A stretch of DNA of 64,000 bases. Origin: Cristatella mucedo. Taxonomy: Eukaryota > Bryozoa > Phylactolaemata > Cristatellidae. The DNA lies in assembly GCA_009760855.2 (NCBI GenBank), contig WPIO01000007.1, positions 3,600,001 to 3,664,000 of the forward strand. The letters run 5' to 3'. Below are positions 10,922 to 22,248 of this stretch, piece after piece. A program made the translations under genes and the position numbers. How positions within the stretch are numbered: the stretch's first letter is position 1; the number at the start of each line of letters is the position of its first letter. The notes beneath the pieces are model-generated. The model saw only the letters and a list, made by a program, of their open reading frames with translations. It did not search any database and was not told the origin of the DNA.

Positions 10922-11036
10922 TTTAAGGTGCTCGCCCCGACCAAGGTCTGGCAGATGTCGTGGGCTCGAGCCCCGTAGCATATATGAAGCACCTGAAAAG
11001 AGATTAAGTCCTCTTAAGACGATATACAAATCAATA
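10922..11036 (+). mobile_element. SINE-A copy 1 (tRNA-derived), nested
   Basis: The head has TTTAAGGTGCTCGCC, followed by a B-box-like GGGCTCGAGCCCC. The tail reads GAAGCACCTGAAAAGAGATT, then AAGTCCTCTTAAGACGATA. Its 5' end is shortened, with the A box partly lost. Confidence 0.7.
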
Positions 11037-11093
11037 ATATATATATATCGAATATATATATATATATATCGAATATATATATATATATTCTCG
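11037..11093 (+). repeat. (TA)n tracts
   Basis: Three TA runs separated by TCGA, following the SINE tail. Confidence 0.85.
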
Positions 11094-11247
11094 AATTACG
11101 AAAAATTGACTTACGACGGGTTTTCCGATCTCTATCTATTTCGTAAGTCGGGGCTGACCGTAATCACTTAGGCTGCCCTAGTCGAGCTGATAAAGACTTC
11201 CGACAGTTCCATATGCATAGTAAAACATGCTTTTAAACTTGTATACA

Positions 11248-11251
<4 letters not shown>

Positions 11252-11280
<29 letters not shown>
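11252..11280 (+). repeat. (TA)n microsatellite
   Basis: About 14 TA units just 3' of the R2-type LINE on its coding strand. It may be the LINE's own tail. Confidence 0.85.
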
Positions 11281-11282
<2 letters not shown>

Positions 11283-11284
11283 GT

Positions 11285-13160
11285 TATATAGAACGCTTTA
11301 TTGAAAGTTTTTAACTTGTATGTATACATTAGCAGGCGGTGCCCTGTCCTGCAGGGGTCCCAGGTGCTACCCGGGCCTCCCGGTTCAGGAACAGGGACCA
11401 CACGGCTTCCGAGCCGGCAATAGCGTCGGAGACGCAGTGCCGCCTCTAAGCCATCCTCTCCGACCGTGAGATGCCAAGGTCGACCAGGCAAGATTCATAG
11501 TTTGGCCTTGAGCTGCCGAGAGCCCCGACCACGAAGGTCCTCACCACTGCCGACCGGAAGCCAGGGGTAAGAAAAGACCGGGTAATTGCAGCATATTTAT
11601 CGGTCTTGTTCCAGGCTGCCATAATCAGAGCATTCTCGCTGCCGTCGAACGGCACCGTCACATCAACGATTACCATATCGATGCCGTTGTCGATGACCAG
11701 GTCCAGCTTGAGACCCAGACCACCGGCAAGCGGGAGTGCGCGGCCTGCCGACATGCAGTTGAGCGTGGTACCCGGAAGAGCTCCGATCAGGCGGCCCAGA
11801 ACTAGGTTGTGTCGGGCCGTAATTGCATGCAGCATCGGTCGGCAGTGGCTCAGCACGTGGCAAGCGGTCTCTGCCTCCTTGCGGCATAGGCAGCAGCTGG
11901 TAACCGTGCCTGGGCATGCCCGACGTCTGGCAGCAGCCACGGGCAGAACGTCCAGGTTCGTGCTCGGTGCACAAACCACCAAGCCGCAACGACAGGCCAA
12001 TACCCGAGATCAAGAAGTGACTGTGGGCGGCGAATCTGTGCATGGCCAGGCAGCGGCTGACCCTGCTCTGTGCAGGCTGGTCCACCTAAGCACGGCCTTC
12101 CGCGGCCCTGGCGAACTCTCAAAGCTTCCGGGTGACCACTCGTGGCACGGTCCAGTGCTCGATGCCGTCATGGTCTGTGGACACAGCCAGCACGTCAGGG
12201 CCGGTCAGCGAGAGGCGACAGAAGAGCCGCTTGAGGCACTTACGCTCGTCCGACCACAGCGAGATCGGGTCAACCCGGATGCCAGAGCCGAAGGCTGCTG
12301 GGCTCAGGTATCGCGAACGCTCCTCATCAGACTGCGAGTGACATCCAAGTTGGCGACGGCGACGGCTCAGTCGAGTCTGTGACGGGCGACTCGGCGGACG
12401 CACGCGTCCGGCGAGCACAGCATGCGACAGGCTTACGCAGTACGTAGGATGGAGGCGTTTGTCCCGAAACGGATCAAGCCAAGCCCACCCGCAGAGGGCG
12501 AGGCGCAAACTGAAAATGCGCCGATGCAAAGTTCGGCAGACTGCACGCGAAGCGACATAGCTCCATCGGAGCCTTTTCGGCTGGCTCCAGAGCGGCCTTA
12601 GGCACAAGCCGCGAGCGACAAAGATAGTCGACCCGTGGCAGGAGGAAAGTCCGATAGGCGTCAAGGTTTTGCCAAGGGGCGAGAAAGCTGGCCTGAAGCA
12701 GGTTAATGTCTCTTGCAAGAGAAGAGCAGGCCTGCTCTATTTCAGCCCTAGGCTGCCCGAGACCCTGCGGGGCTCAAAGGTTGGCCACGGACTCGGTCTC
12801 GGACAGCTCGGGGATCCGCCTGTCGTGTAAGATGATTGAGGCGGGCAGGGCCTTCGCACCCTTGTGGGCGACGACACAGCACTTCGCTGGCCGGCCGGAA
12901 CTGCATTCCCAGCGTCGACGCAGCCTGTTCAGCTGCAGACACGAGGGCCTAAAGACTGGGAGACAGTGGAGAACAGACAGCCTGAGAACAGAGCTTTGTC
13001 AGCTGCCAAGACAAAGAACAATAGGGAGGTTCCGCCAATCCGGAAGCAGGACTCGTGCGTGCTGGCAGCGAGTCTGAAAACCGGTTACATCGCCAGATCA
13101 AAGAGAAACGGCGATAGAGGGTCGCCCTGCCGGACGCCGGCAGTCGTATGAAATGCCACC
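11285..13160 (-). mobile_element. R2/NeSL/Hero-type LINE, 5'-truncated, degenerate
   Basis: On the minus strand the copy starts inside the RT at TTAGVRQGDPLSPFLFDLAM, the motif typical of site-specific LINEs that carry a restriction-like endonuclease. The active-site region is damaged (FVLAADKALFS where F-ADD is expected). At 11446-12000 an open frame of 184 codons gives a zinc knuckle (CCLC...ETACHVLSHC, C-x2-C-x8-H-x4-C), AITARHNLVLGRL, and the endonuclease core LDLVIDNGIDMVIVDVTVPF followed by NKTDKYAAI. The final Asp-Val-Thr-Val and Lys residues are preserved. Stops and frameshifts separate the RT from this C-terminal part. The clade assignment is inferred from motifs. Confidence 0.85.
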
Positions 13161-14100
13161 AGCGTATACATATAACAGGTATTTAGAATATAAAACCTTG
13201 ATAAATACATATATTTCTTATATGCAGATTGATATAGATGCATATGCATAGATTTTTGTGCAAGTTTTAGGACTTGGGATTTTAGGTTTGCGAATTAAGG
13301 TTCATTGTGTAGGATTTCTCGGGTTTCTAGGGTTTACGATTCGATAGGGTTTACAGCTTATGGCCGTTGGCTACCATGTTCTGCTGTATTGTTGTTCCCG
13401 TGTGCTTGCATGCTAGTCTTTACTCGATTCAATGCATAGTCCTAAGCAGGACTTCTACTAACAAGAAGCCCTGAGCGCTTTCGTGTGTGCTTTTGTAAGC
13501 TTGTCGAGCATTAACTCTTAGCTAACGCTTCACTGGCTGCTGCGAGTTGTGAAGCGCGCGTGGATAGACAAAAGACATATTATTGCGGTTATTTGCATTG
13601 CTATCATGGTCCCTATTCTCGTTAGAGAAACCGCACTCTTCGTACAAGTACGTCGGCACATTAGTCTGTGGCACGATAGTCAGCAGCAACCTGTCGACCC
13701 GCAGCGCTTCGCTATGGTTATCTGCCACTGTACACTGTCTGAGATCTGTCCGCCACGAGAGGCATTGCCAAAAGCGGCGGGCACTCTCGGCGCGATAAGT
13801 CTACGTACTGGCCGCCGTCGATTGCTGCTGTGCAGTCTGACGCTTGGCATCACTCTCCGACCTGTCTCAGGCGACATGTCCGCCGCTACTCGTGCGCCCC
13901 CTGGTCAGACAGATGAGCAGTGCGTGGCGGTCCGTCCGTTGACGCCATTGCCATCAGGTAGGAATGGAGCTACACGGCTTTAGAAGCCAACGACTGCACC
14001 AGGGCAAGCTGACCTTTCTCTACCGCGGGGCACATTCATTCCTGGTTAGCCAGCGGGAAAGGCGGTGGGTGGTCCTAGCGACGGCGACGCCTGCTAGGCC
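13161..14100. other. unassigned region
   Basis: No recognised gene. A plus-strand frame at 13549-13983 (144 codons, MKRAWIDKRHIIAVICIAIM at its start) begins with a basic then hydrophobic segment like a signal anchor. The rest is not recognisable and I do not call it a gene. AGGGTTT-like phrases at 13320-13350 are too few to be telomeric. Confidence 0.25.
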
Positions 14101-14224
14101 TTGCTAGCCTTAGCGGATTTCGCATCCGGGCTTAACTTCTGCAGCTGCCTCTCCACGACCGGGTCTTCATTCGTGACTAACGGAGCTGGGCTGCCCCGAC
14201 AGCGGTTCGCAAGAGAGACGAGAC

Positions 14225-14408
<184 letters not shown>

Positions 14409-14764
14409 TTAGCTTTAGAGACTTCCGACCGACAGCTTTGTGCCTTGGGCTGGCTGGCCGGCACCGGATGGCGCGCAGTCAAGTGGAGAATGAGCTCAGA
14501 GCTCATTTTAGCTGCAAATGGTGATTATCAGCAGCAAATTGGAGCAACGTTAATTCTCTCTTCAAGTAATTGTGCTGCTTTAAGCAGCTCCCTCCGTAAT
14601 TTGCCGGCGACTCCGACTATTTTGTACTGACGGGCCTCCGGTCAAGCGATGCCCCGGCAGCGGCGGCTGATAGAGCACTTCTCCTGGCAGCTGCATAAGA
14701 ACCGCGTCAGACCTTTTTCTCTGCTGTGGGGGTGTTCACATGTACACACATGTCCACATGTAAA

Positions 14765-14790
14765 TACACACACACACCTACACACACACA

Positions 14791-14821
<31 letters not shown>

Positions 14822-14851
14822 GCGCACACGCACACACACACACACACACAC
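14765..14851 (+). repeat. (CA)n / (CG)n compound microsatellite
   Basis: CA runs flank a GC-alternating core at about 14806-14826. Both repeat types favour Z-DNA. Confidence 0.95.
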
Positions 14852-14929
14852 ATCAGCACGGCCGAAATGTATGTGGTATTGTTTTAATACAGGTGCGAGT
14901 GTAAAATAGTATTAATATAATATAATTCA

Positions 14930-15082
14930 TTGGCATAGCGCCCTAAGAGACTTAATCTCTACTCGGGCACTTCACATGTGCCACGGGGCTCGAGCCTACG
15001 ACCTTGATCCTCAAATAAATTCAGCTTGCCCTTGGTTCGAGCCAAGCACGTTAACCATTCGGCCAAGCCAGCGCGGCTTGAT
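14930..15082 (-). mobile_element. SINE-A copy 2 (tRNA-derived)
   Basis: On the minus strand the head reads TTGGCCGAATGGTTAACGTG, an A-box-like start. The B-box-like AGGCTCGAGCCCC and the tail GTAGAGATTAAGTCTCTTAG then GGCGCTATG follow. The arrangement equals the other SINE-A copies. Confidence 0.8.
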
Positions 15083-15467
15083 GCACCTCCCGATGAACAT
15101 TGACCTTTCACGATGGCGTTTATAACCTGCAGCCCCACTATCTGATTGTTGTATGGCGAGCTCTTAGTTTCTCAAAAACAGCGACTCTCGTGTAATGCTT
15201 CGATAATGTGGATGGTCCGGACGTCCGAGATGCTATTTAAAGCAATAAAGACGCGTACCCTGATGTTGTGCACACCCATACGCATACGCGCATGGAAGTT
15301 CTGCGGCATGGCAGTGTCAGAGTTCAAGGATTTTAGTGCTTTGCAAATGATTTCCCACACAAAATTCAAACAGCAACGTCATGCTACACAGTTATTTTGA
15401 AAATGCAGTCCGGCCGGAGGTGGCTGGACTGAGAGCTGGAAACTTCCGCTTCGAGCGGCGGCGGCGG
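15083..15467. other. unassigned spacer
   Basis: No recognisable gene or repeat copy. Confidence 0.3.

Positions 15468-15468
<1 letters not shown>

Positions 15469-15501
<33 letters not shown>
15469..15501 (+). repeat. poly-G run (33 nt)
   Basis: An uninterrupted G homopolymer follows a short (GGC)n run. It could form G-quadruplexes; its length is likely to be inaccurate in any assembly. Confidence 0.9.
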
Positions 15502-15502
<1 letters not shown>

Positions 15503-15604
15503 GGTGAGTGAGGGGGGACGATCGAGCAATCTTCGGTTACTGAGTCTGTGGTAAGAATATGAAATACCCGCTCGTTCATCAGAGCCCGTCACTCCGTCCT
15601 TTGG

Positions 15605-15760
15605 GGATCGTCCTTTGCATGTCTTATGCGTGCTGACATTTCGCACGTTACAGCCAAGCAATTGATATACTCACTTTGCAGCATATGTAAAGTGCCTGGA
15701 TCCGGATTTCGTTGACTTGAGAACTAAGCGAATGTCTTACAAATACGGTTACTATTATTG
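15605..15760 (+). repeat. decayed LINE-A 3' end
   Basis: TCTTATGCGTGCTGACATTT and, later, CACTTTGCAGCATATGTAAA then GTGCCTGG resemble the LINE-A 3' UTR and terminus. Divergence is high. Confidence 0.55.
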
Positions 15761-15954
15761 CCTATTGATCTACTGAGACCGACGTTCTCGGTTCAGTCCA
15801 CAGGACCTAAATCGTTTCATATGAATGAACATTTACACGCTCAAGTCGAATCCCTCAGTACAACCCGAAGGCATGCGTACGTTTGCTAAGTGCAACTGGG
15901 TGCCGAGCTTTATGCATAATGTCTGCAGTGGTCAGCTACCACAGAGTAGCAGAT

Positions 15955-16003
15955 AATAATAATAATAATAATGCTTTATCAAGTGCATTATTATTATTAT
16001 AAT
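15955..16003 (+). repeat. (ATA)n, LINE-A terminal stub, (ATT)n
   Basis: A stub ATGCTTTATCAAGTGCA identical to the LINE-A terminus lies between ATA and ATT repeats. It may be an extremely truncated LINE-A insertion. Confidence 0.6.
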
Positions 16004-16507
16004 TATGATTAGTATCTGCTGGTCAACTTACGGAGATATAGGGATGATTAACTCACACGCGAGCGGTCCACTGCAGATTGGTTCTTATATAGAGGGGGTT
16101 AGTGCATTCAAAACAGGTGCAGTTTCTAGAGCAATGAATAAGAGCTTCGTATTGGAACATGAGGCACGTCTGACACCCGAACTTTTAGACGCGCGATCGC
16201 AGACTCATGAGCACCCAAAAAATAGCGTGGTCGACACGCTGCCACTTAGCATGATCTCGCTAGGCGACGTAATCACGTGTACCTACTCATGTGCACTTTA
16301 TAGGAATGGAAAATATAGTGGCATCCTTATTACAGCAATGCGTTACTTCACAATTTCTCTCAGAGTCGGTGGGTTTTACATAGCGCCGCGCTGGGAGAAA
16401 TTAATCTCTTTGTAGACACTTTAAATACGCTTTAAGGAAGCGTGTTAACCGCTACGAACACGGCGTCAGCACGAAAGAAGTCTGGCTAGGCCTGGGATTA
16501 TGGCAAC
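16004..16507. other. unassigned; LINE/SINE tail stub at 16383-16435 (minus)
   Basis: A 136-codon plus-strand open frame (16005-16415) has no recognisable motif and ends in a minus-oriented tail stub, so I do not call it a gene. The stub reads ATAGCGCCGCGCTGGGAGAA then ATTAATCTC. Confidence 0.3.
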
Positions 16508-16672
16508 GCCGAGAGCTGGTTTGGTCCAGCGGTTAAGGTGCTCGCCCAGACCAAGGTCTGACTGAGGTCGCGGGCTCGAGCTCCGATGCATATTTGAAGC
16601 GCCTGAATAGAGATTAAGTTCTCTTGGGGCGCTATGTAAATGAATTATTATTATTATTATTATTATTATTAA
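16508..16672 (+). mobile_element. SINE-A copy 3 (tRNA-derived)
   Basis: The head TTTGGTCCAGCGGTTAAGGT is a clear tRNA A box, and GGGCTCGAGCTCC matches the B box. The tail GAATAGAGATTAAGTTCTCT then TGGGGCGCTATG ends in (ATT)n. The tail almost copies the LINE-A 3' end, so the LINE machinery probably mobilised it. Confidence 0.88.
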
Positions 16673-16926
16673 CGACAATAATGAAATTCGCTGCCCAAAC
16701 CAGGTGATGCGCCGAGCCGAGGAGTCGCTGACAAGCCACCCGCCTGCCATTGAGACAGACAGACAGGGTGGCAGCAAACCAAGGATGTTTAAACAAAACA
16801 TGAGCTGAGCTCCTCGAATCCTAAAGATGCTGCCGCCCTATGGGAGACTACGTTAGCAGACACCAGGCCAGCACAGAAGTAATAGAAATGCTAGCTAAGG
16901 ACCGTCGTAAGTCTGCCCTCAAGCAG
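16673..16926. other. unassigned spacer
   Basis: Nothing recognisable. Confidence 0.3.
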
Positions 16927-17940
16927 GTCGAATTCTCCCAACTCCCTTGCTGCATGCGTTGATGACATCCGCACATGGATGGCAGCAGGCTTTCTTAAAT
17001 TAAATGATGATAAGACCAACTTACTACTAGTTATGGGAAAAATAAGTGCGATTCAGACGTTGGAAAGGCTAGTGCTCAAAATCGGCCTTGCCAGCATATC
17101 TCCAATTGAATCTGCACGAAACCTAGGTGTCATGTTCCGAAGTGACCTTTCATTACACGACCACATCAGCTCCACAGTCAAGTCTGCCTACTTTCAGCTG
17201 CATAGCATTGCTAAAATTCTGGCTTGTTTAGACAGGGATACCACATCAAAATTGGTCCATGGATTGTTGACATCCCGTCTTGACTTCTGTAACTCACGTT
17301 TTCTGGTCTACCGGCCTGTGTACTCGGGCGCTTACAGCTGGTGCAAAACTCTGCAGCTAGGCTTGTCTGTCATGAGCATCGCAGTTGCCAAATCACACCA
17401 CTTCTCGCCGACCTATACTGGCTCCCAGTCAAGCAACGCATCGACTTCAAGATTGTGTCACTCCTTTTAGGTTCCATCATTCTTCGGCTCCAGCCTACCT
17501 ATCAGATCTACTGTTCCACCAGGCTAAGCATCGTACCACCCGCTTTTTGGAATCTGTAGCACGTGCAAACCTCAAATCCTTTGAAGACCGTGCCTTCGGT
17601 TCGTATGCTCCGAAAGCCTGGAACTTACTCCCGACTTGCGTCACGACATCGCCTGATTTGTCCACATTTAAAAAGAAGCTAAAAACGTATCTATTTATGA
17701 CAGCATTTAGTATGTTCTTGTTATTCGTCCTTTATGTGCTTATGCGTGATGACACTGTGCATACTGCCACTAACCGTACTTGCATGCCGACCCTGTGCAT
17801 GTTACCCCTAACCATGTTATTGATGTTTTTATTCAGCATACTACCCCTAAATATTCGATCGAGCTTCCTTTGCATCAAATGTAAAGTGCGTAGAAAGAGA
17901 TTGAGTTCTCTGCTATATCACGTGTATTATTGCTAGTATT
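16927..17940 (+). mobile_element. LINE-A, 5'-truncated copy
   Basis: The copy begins within the RT after the YADD motif, at the codons equivalent to SLAACIDDIRSWMAA. It runs through LKLNDDKTNLL, ARNLGVMF, SSTVKSAYFQLHSIAKI and FGSYAPKAWNLLP to the 3' UTR and a degraded tail. Frameshifts break it near 17300-17470. It is more diverged than the copies at 29, 51 and 62 kb. Confidence 0.88.
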
Positions 17941-18094
17941 GTTATGAGTGACTCATCCAAAGGAAACACTCTGGTCCGCTATACAAGGCTAGCGAAGGCA
18001 ACAGTGATTTCAGTTAAGTGCTAGAACGCAGTTCGTGCCTGGCACGATCGCTGAAAGTAGTAGCTGAAACGACTCTGACGTCTCTTAGAAATCT

Positions 18095-18140
18095 ACATCC
18101 ATCTATCTATCTATCTATCTATCTATCTACATCTATCTAG
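18095..18140 (+). repeat. (CTAT)n microsatellite
   Basis: About eight ATCT units, then a partial second run. Confidence 0.9.
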
Positions 18141-19443
18141 AAATCTTAGACATCTCTTAGAAGTTTAGGCGCTTCCACTGCCAGCAGAACGTACCTGCGA
18201 CGACGGCGAGAAAGAAGATAAGCAGGTAGACAAATTTGGGAAGAAATACTTTTTTCTCCGCTGCTGTTGGCATTTGGTGCATTTATTTCAAGCCGCACTC
18301 TCTTCATAGCCGACAGGCGGCGTGGTCCTTTACTGCACGCTCTGAGCTGCAGTAGCCCAGGTGGGTGGATTAGGCGCCGGGTGAAGAGAGAGGGGGCGTG
18401 CATCGAGCATTCCTTTAAAGCACTGCCAGTAATGCCGGACGCTTCCGACATGTTCTCTAGCAGCCAGGCAAGAAGGAGATGCAGGATAGGCAGCTCTGTG
18501 TATAAACTCTCGGCCATGTGCGCACTCATACACCGGCGGGTGTCGTAATGCACTGCTGCTAAGTGAATTCAGTCTCACGGCTGCTGCTAATCGTGGCGTG
18601 CACGAATGAAACAAAGATCTTTTAGTACTGCACTTGCTATCCTATGCTATTGTAAGCTGCAGCCAAAGTCTTCCATACGTTGAGCATTCTTTCGTGTCAC
18701 TCGGCTTGAAAGTAATTGGTGGAGTTCGTACGCTTGCACGGCATTGCATCTGTAAATGCCTAGATTCAGGTTGAGGGCTGATGATGGCAGGCAGGGGCGG
18801 AGCGAGAGGGCGTAGTCGGTTGCAGCTGCTCCGTAGGGGCGTGCCGCCTGCTCTAATTGCCTGGTTGGGTAAGTTCAGGATGCTGCTCCGTAAGAGATCT
18901 AATCCCCAATCCCGAAGTCTGTTCAAAACCGCCGAGGGCTGGCCATCGGAGGAGCCGTGGATTTCCGATTGACTATACTTTTCGCAGGCCAGATCAGACA
19001 GCTGAAGCAACCTAGAGCAGGATCGATCCCCTGGAGCCACATTTTGGAAGCCACATTCTCGGCCAATAACTCTGCCCTAACCAGGTTAATGACTCTAACC
19101 TTACTGCTTAGAGCGTAGCAGCCAGTAGATTCGTTAGCCGTTCAACTGCGAAAGTTTTGCACGTGACCGAGCCCTCTTAAGCCCAGTTAAGGTCAGTCAG
19201 TGAGCTCATGCAAGTGTCTCGTGCAAATACTGCAGCCTTTGGAGCTTATCGCAACAGATCTTCCCAAGTTCTATAGAACGTGGGGGCCGAGGCAAGGTTT
19301 TCCTTGACAGAGGTCAAGCAGCAAGTACGGGCCTCTTATTGCTTTAGACGCTCATATAGCAATGACAAAACATTTACACTACAAAGCGCTTAAGAGAGCT
19401 AAATTTCTTACTGGCTAAATCTCTTACTGGGTACTCTTAAGTA
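18141..19443. other. unassigned region
   Basis: Open frames of up to 135 codons exist on the minus strand (18146-18553, 18642-19040), but none shows a recognisable domain or a splice pattern. No repeat family was matched. Confidence 0.3.
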
Positions 19444-20085
19444 CAGTCGTCGCTCGCCACTTCGCGCTTCGACTTTAGCGGCTTCAATCAATCACGGTTT
19501 TTTCAATTATCTTCGTTAAAAAGTCGATCGAGACGGTGAAAATGATACAACGCACGCTCGTTTGTCTGAGTCAATTACACGCCCCTGCATCACAATTAAA
19601 ACTAAAATTGCTGTACGTACGGGCTGTTGGTCTATGTATTCGAGCACCCCTACAAATCCTTCAGCGTCAGGTGCAGCCTCATTGAGAGTCGTAACCTTGC
19701 TCTTCTTTGCCGTGCAGTACACCTCATCATCATCATCAAACAAATTGCACTATTTCACAAGTAAGTGGTTGTATGTAAAAACTGCGTGTGTTTAATTAAG
19801 TGTACACTAATAACAATACGATGTCTGTAACGTCTAATACGTCTTATCATCCCTTACTTTGTCTAATATATTGAGTTATACTGGTTTAATGGTGACTAAA
19901 AGGGTGTTATTTCATATTTAGAGAGCTTTAATAATGTTAAAACCGAATTATCTGATCGTGAACAGGTTTTCTATACTCTAGTTACGAAAATGTTCGATTT
20001 ATACATAAAGAATCGTACTTCACGGAAATTCGCCTATCGCGGCAGAGTCTGGAACAGATTACCCGCAGTAAATGAGTGACGAATT
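19444..20085 (-). mobile_element. Tigger-like TIR element, copy 1
   Basis: One end is CAGTCGTCGCTCGCCACTTC with TA outside. The other end complements a diverged form of the same TIR, also next to TA. It is the reverse-oriented relative of the element at 54944-55633, sharing ATCGCGGCAGAGTCTGGAAC internally. A 75-codon minus frame (19516-19743) has EAAPDAEGFVGVLEYIDQQP, which resembles the C-terminal tail of Tigger/pogo transposases. The catalytic core is absent. Confidence 0.7.
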
Positions 20086-20159
20086 TATGCTGTAATGGAA
20101 GCACATTTATTTTTTAGTTATTTAACATACGTCCACAATAAAATTTCAGTATTCATAAC

Positions 20160-20800
20160 TAAAGAAAGAGCAAGTCGTACGGACCAAACAAAGGCTGTGA
20201 GGAACAGGTTAGACTTTTAGCATCTTTTTAAATGTCGAATAGTCAGGAAATGACCAGATGTCGGTGGTTAGTGAGCTCCAGGCTTAGGAAGCATACGAAA
20301 GGAAGGCTTTGTTTCCAAGAGATTTCAGATTCACTTGAGGCATAAGAAAAATACCAAGAGTTAAGAAAGAGTTAAAGAGTTAAAGTAACCCTTCAGATAC
20401 CTGGAGGCAGGCTGGAGTACGAAAATGAAGAGACCTAAAGGTAGGTGACATCACCTGCAATTCGATTAGCTGGTTGATGAGACTCCGAATGTCGGTGATA
20501 AGTGGTGCACTGTTACAGAAGCCAAGTTCACGACAGACAAGCCTTGCTGTCGAGTATTGAACCCAATGTAACGGTCATATTGCTCAGGAAAACCTAAAAG
20601 CAGCTGCGTCTAGATGGGATGTCATGAATATATGGACCAGCTTAGTTGCTGTATTCGTATCTAGGCAAATCAAAAATAAATTGCAGAAAGTATGCACACT
20701 GGACTATATCCTTTAGAATCTAAATAGAACCAAGGGGCCAGTCACTCAAAAGCGTATGGCTAAAGGATACCAACAGTAGTAGTTTTCTGATTTTCTCCAC
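20160..20800 (-). pseudogene. LINE-B RT C-terminal relic
   Basis: Minus-strand translation gives fragments equivalent to QNSAARLVCR and YAPKAWNSL in altered form (for instance TARLVCRELGF). It lies just below a larger LINE-B copy and may belong to a separate insertion. Confidence 0.6.
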
Positions 20801-22181
20801 GGTAGCAACGCACTGGGTAAGTTAAGCTTATATTACTTAAAGCGCCTAGGAATAGCTCTGGTTGTTCCGCAGGGACGAGCCTTAACTATTTTGAATCACC
20901 TGCTATGGTTTTCTATTGCTGCGGTCAATCTCAATGTCATAGTCTTAATAAAATAATAATAAGATATTACTGTAGCCCAGTGATAAAGCTAAATCTCTTT
21001 CTAGCCATTCTATATATGCTGGAAAAGCATTGACCTCATCCTTCTTGGACATGTGAATCAAATGGGTTGGCCAAACTGCTCTATTAGGGTGAAATTTTTA
21101 AGAAACATCACAGCTTTAATATGCACCACTTTCTGAAAATTAGAACACGTATAATTACCATAATAGTTTTCTTAGTACTCTGATAGAGCCAAATCTGCAT
21201 CAAGGCGCTTTATGACCATATATAAGCAGAGTATCATCCTTATACGAGAATGTAAAAGCAGGCATCATGCTTAGAAAGAAACGCACACGAACACACTATA
21301 GACCTCGATGGTTATTAGAAGCTTTAGTTAGTAAGTATACACTGAATCGTGCACAAGTAAGCAAGCAAAGCATACAGGAAGAAAGATAAGTTCACTGGTG
21401 CGCATGGAAACGTTAACTGAATAAGTGTATCCTTAGTTGCTACTTAAATCATACGGGTAGCAATTGAATCCAGAAGCAATTTCCACGTTTCCAGTCCAGG
21501 AGAACTGAATGCCTGAACACCCAACTATTTCAATTTAGTGCTTGGCTGCAAGAGGCTAGCAGCCGAGGTGCTTGTGGTTTCCACAGCACCTCGGAGGAGC
21601 AAGGAGGTCGGATGAACAGCAAGAGTGCAAGTAAGTGAAGCGACCAACGAAGTAGGCCAAAGAGAGGCTTTGGACATAAATATTGCGATGTGTAGATATG
21701 CCGTTGAAGACAGACATAAAAAGCTGATTTTGCACTAGTTATGTGCAGTTATGGGCTCATGCCATGAGGTCCTGAACAAATGTACCTGCAAATGTAGATC
21801 TCACAAACGTCTGAACTAGTTTGACTATCGTACTCTTGTCTAAGCAGGACCTGATTTTGTCGATGTTACTCTGCTGAAAGTTAGCCGACTTGACAGTGAA
21901 GGCAGTGTGCTTATCAAGTGACAAGACGTTTTACTGCATCAAGCCCAGATTACGGACAGACGTCACTGGAGTGGTGCATGATAAACTATTTTTTGAGAAT
22001 GATGTCTTCCAACTTAAGCGTGAAACTAGGCTTGCCCATAACCACTAGGCAGGTCTCATCGTCATTACGATTCAGAAAACTTTGTGTTCGGCGATGAGGT
22101 TGATCATAGAGCATCATCACCGATCGATAGCGAAAAGAAGGAGCCTTTGACCGAACTCTGACGTACCCTATACTTTAAGCG

Positions 22182-22183
<2 letters not shown>

Positions 22184-22244
<61 letters not shown>
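22184..22244 (+). repeat. (TC)n microsatellite
   Basis: About 30 CT units inside the decayed LINE-B copy. Confidence 0.95.

Positions 22245-22248
<4 letters not shown>

Larger units (their letters stand above)
10719..11160 (+). mobile_element. TA-flanked TIR element (Tc1/mariner-pogo type), interrupted by a SINE
   Basis: The left end CAGTCAGCCCCCGACTTACGA and the reverse complement of the right end (CGGTCAGCCCCGACTTACGA) form inverted repeats differing by one base at the tip and one C of indel. TA lies immediately outside both ends (10717-10718, 11161-11162). This fits Tc1/mariner or pogo elements. No transposase is visible. A SINE-A copy and (TA)n runs interrupt the middle. Confidence 0.7.

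Noticed and set aside
11606-12382. 258-codon plus-strand open frame
   Set aside because: It lies antisense to the R2-type LINE, whose minus frame shows the zinc knuckle and endonuclease motifs; the plus frame is a shadow.
13549-13983. 144-codon plus frame with a hydrophobic N-terminal segment
   Set aside because: There is no conserved domain, no splice partner and no coding bias I could see; kept only as part of an unassigned region.
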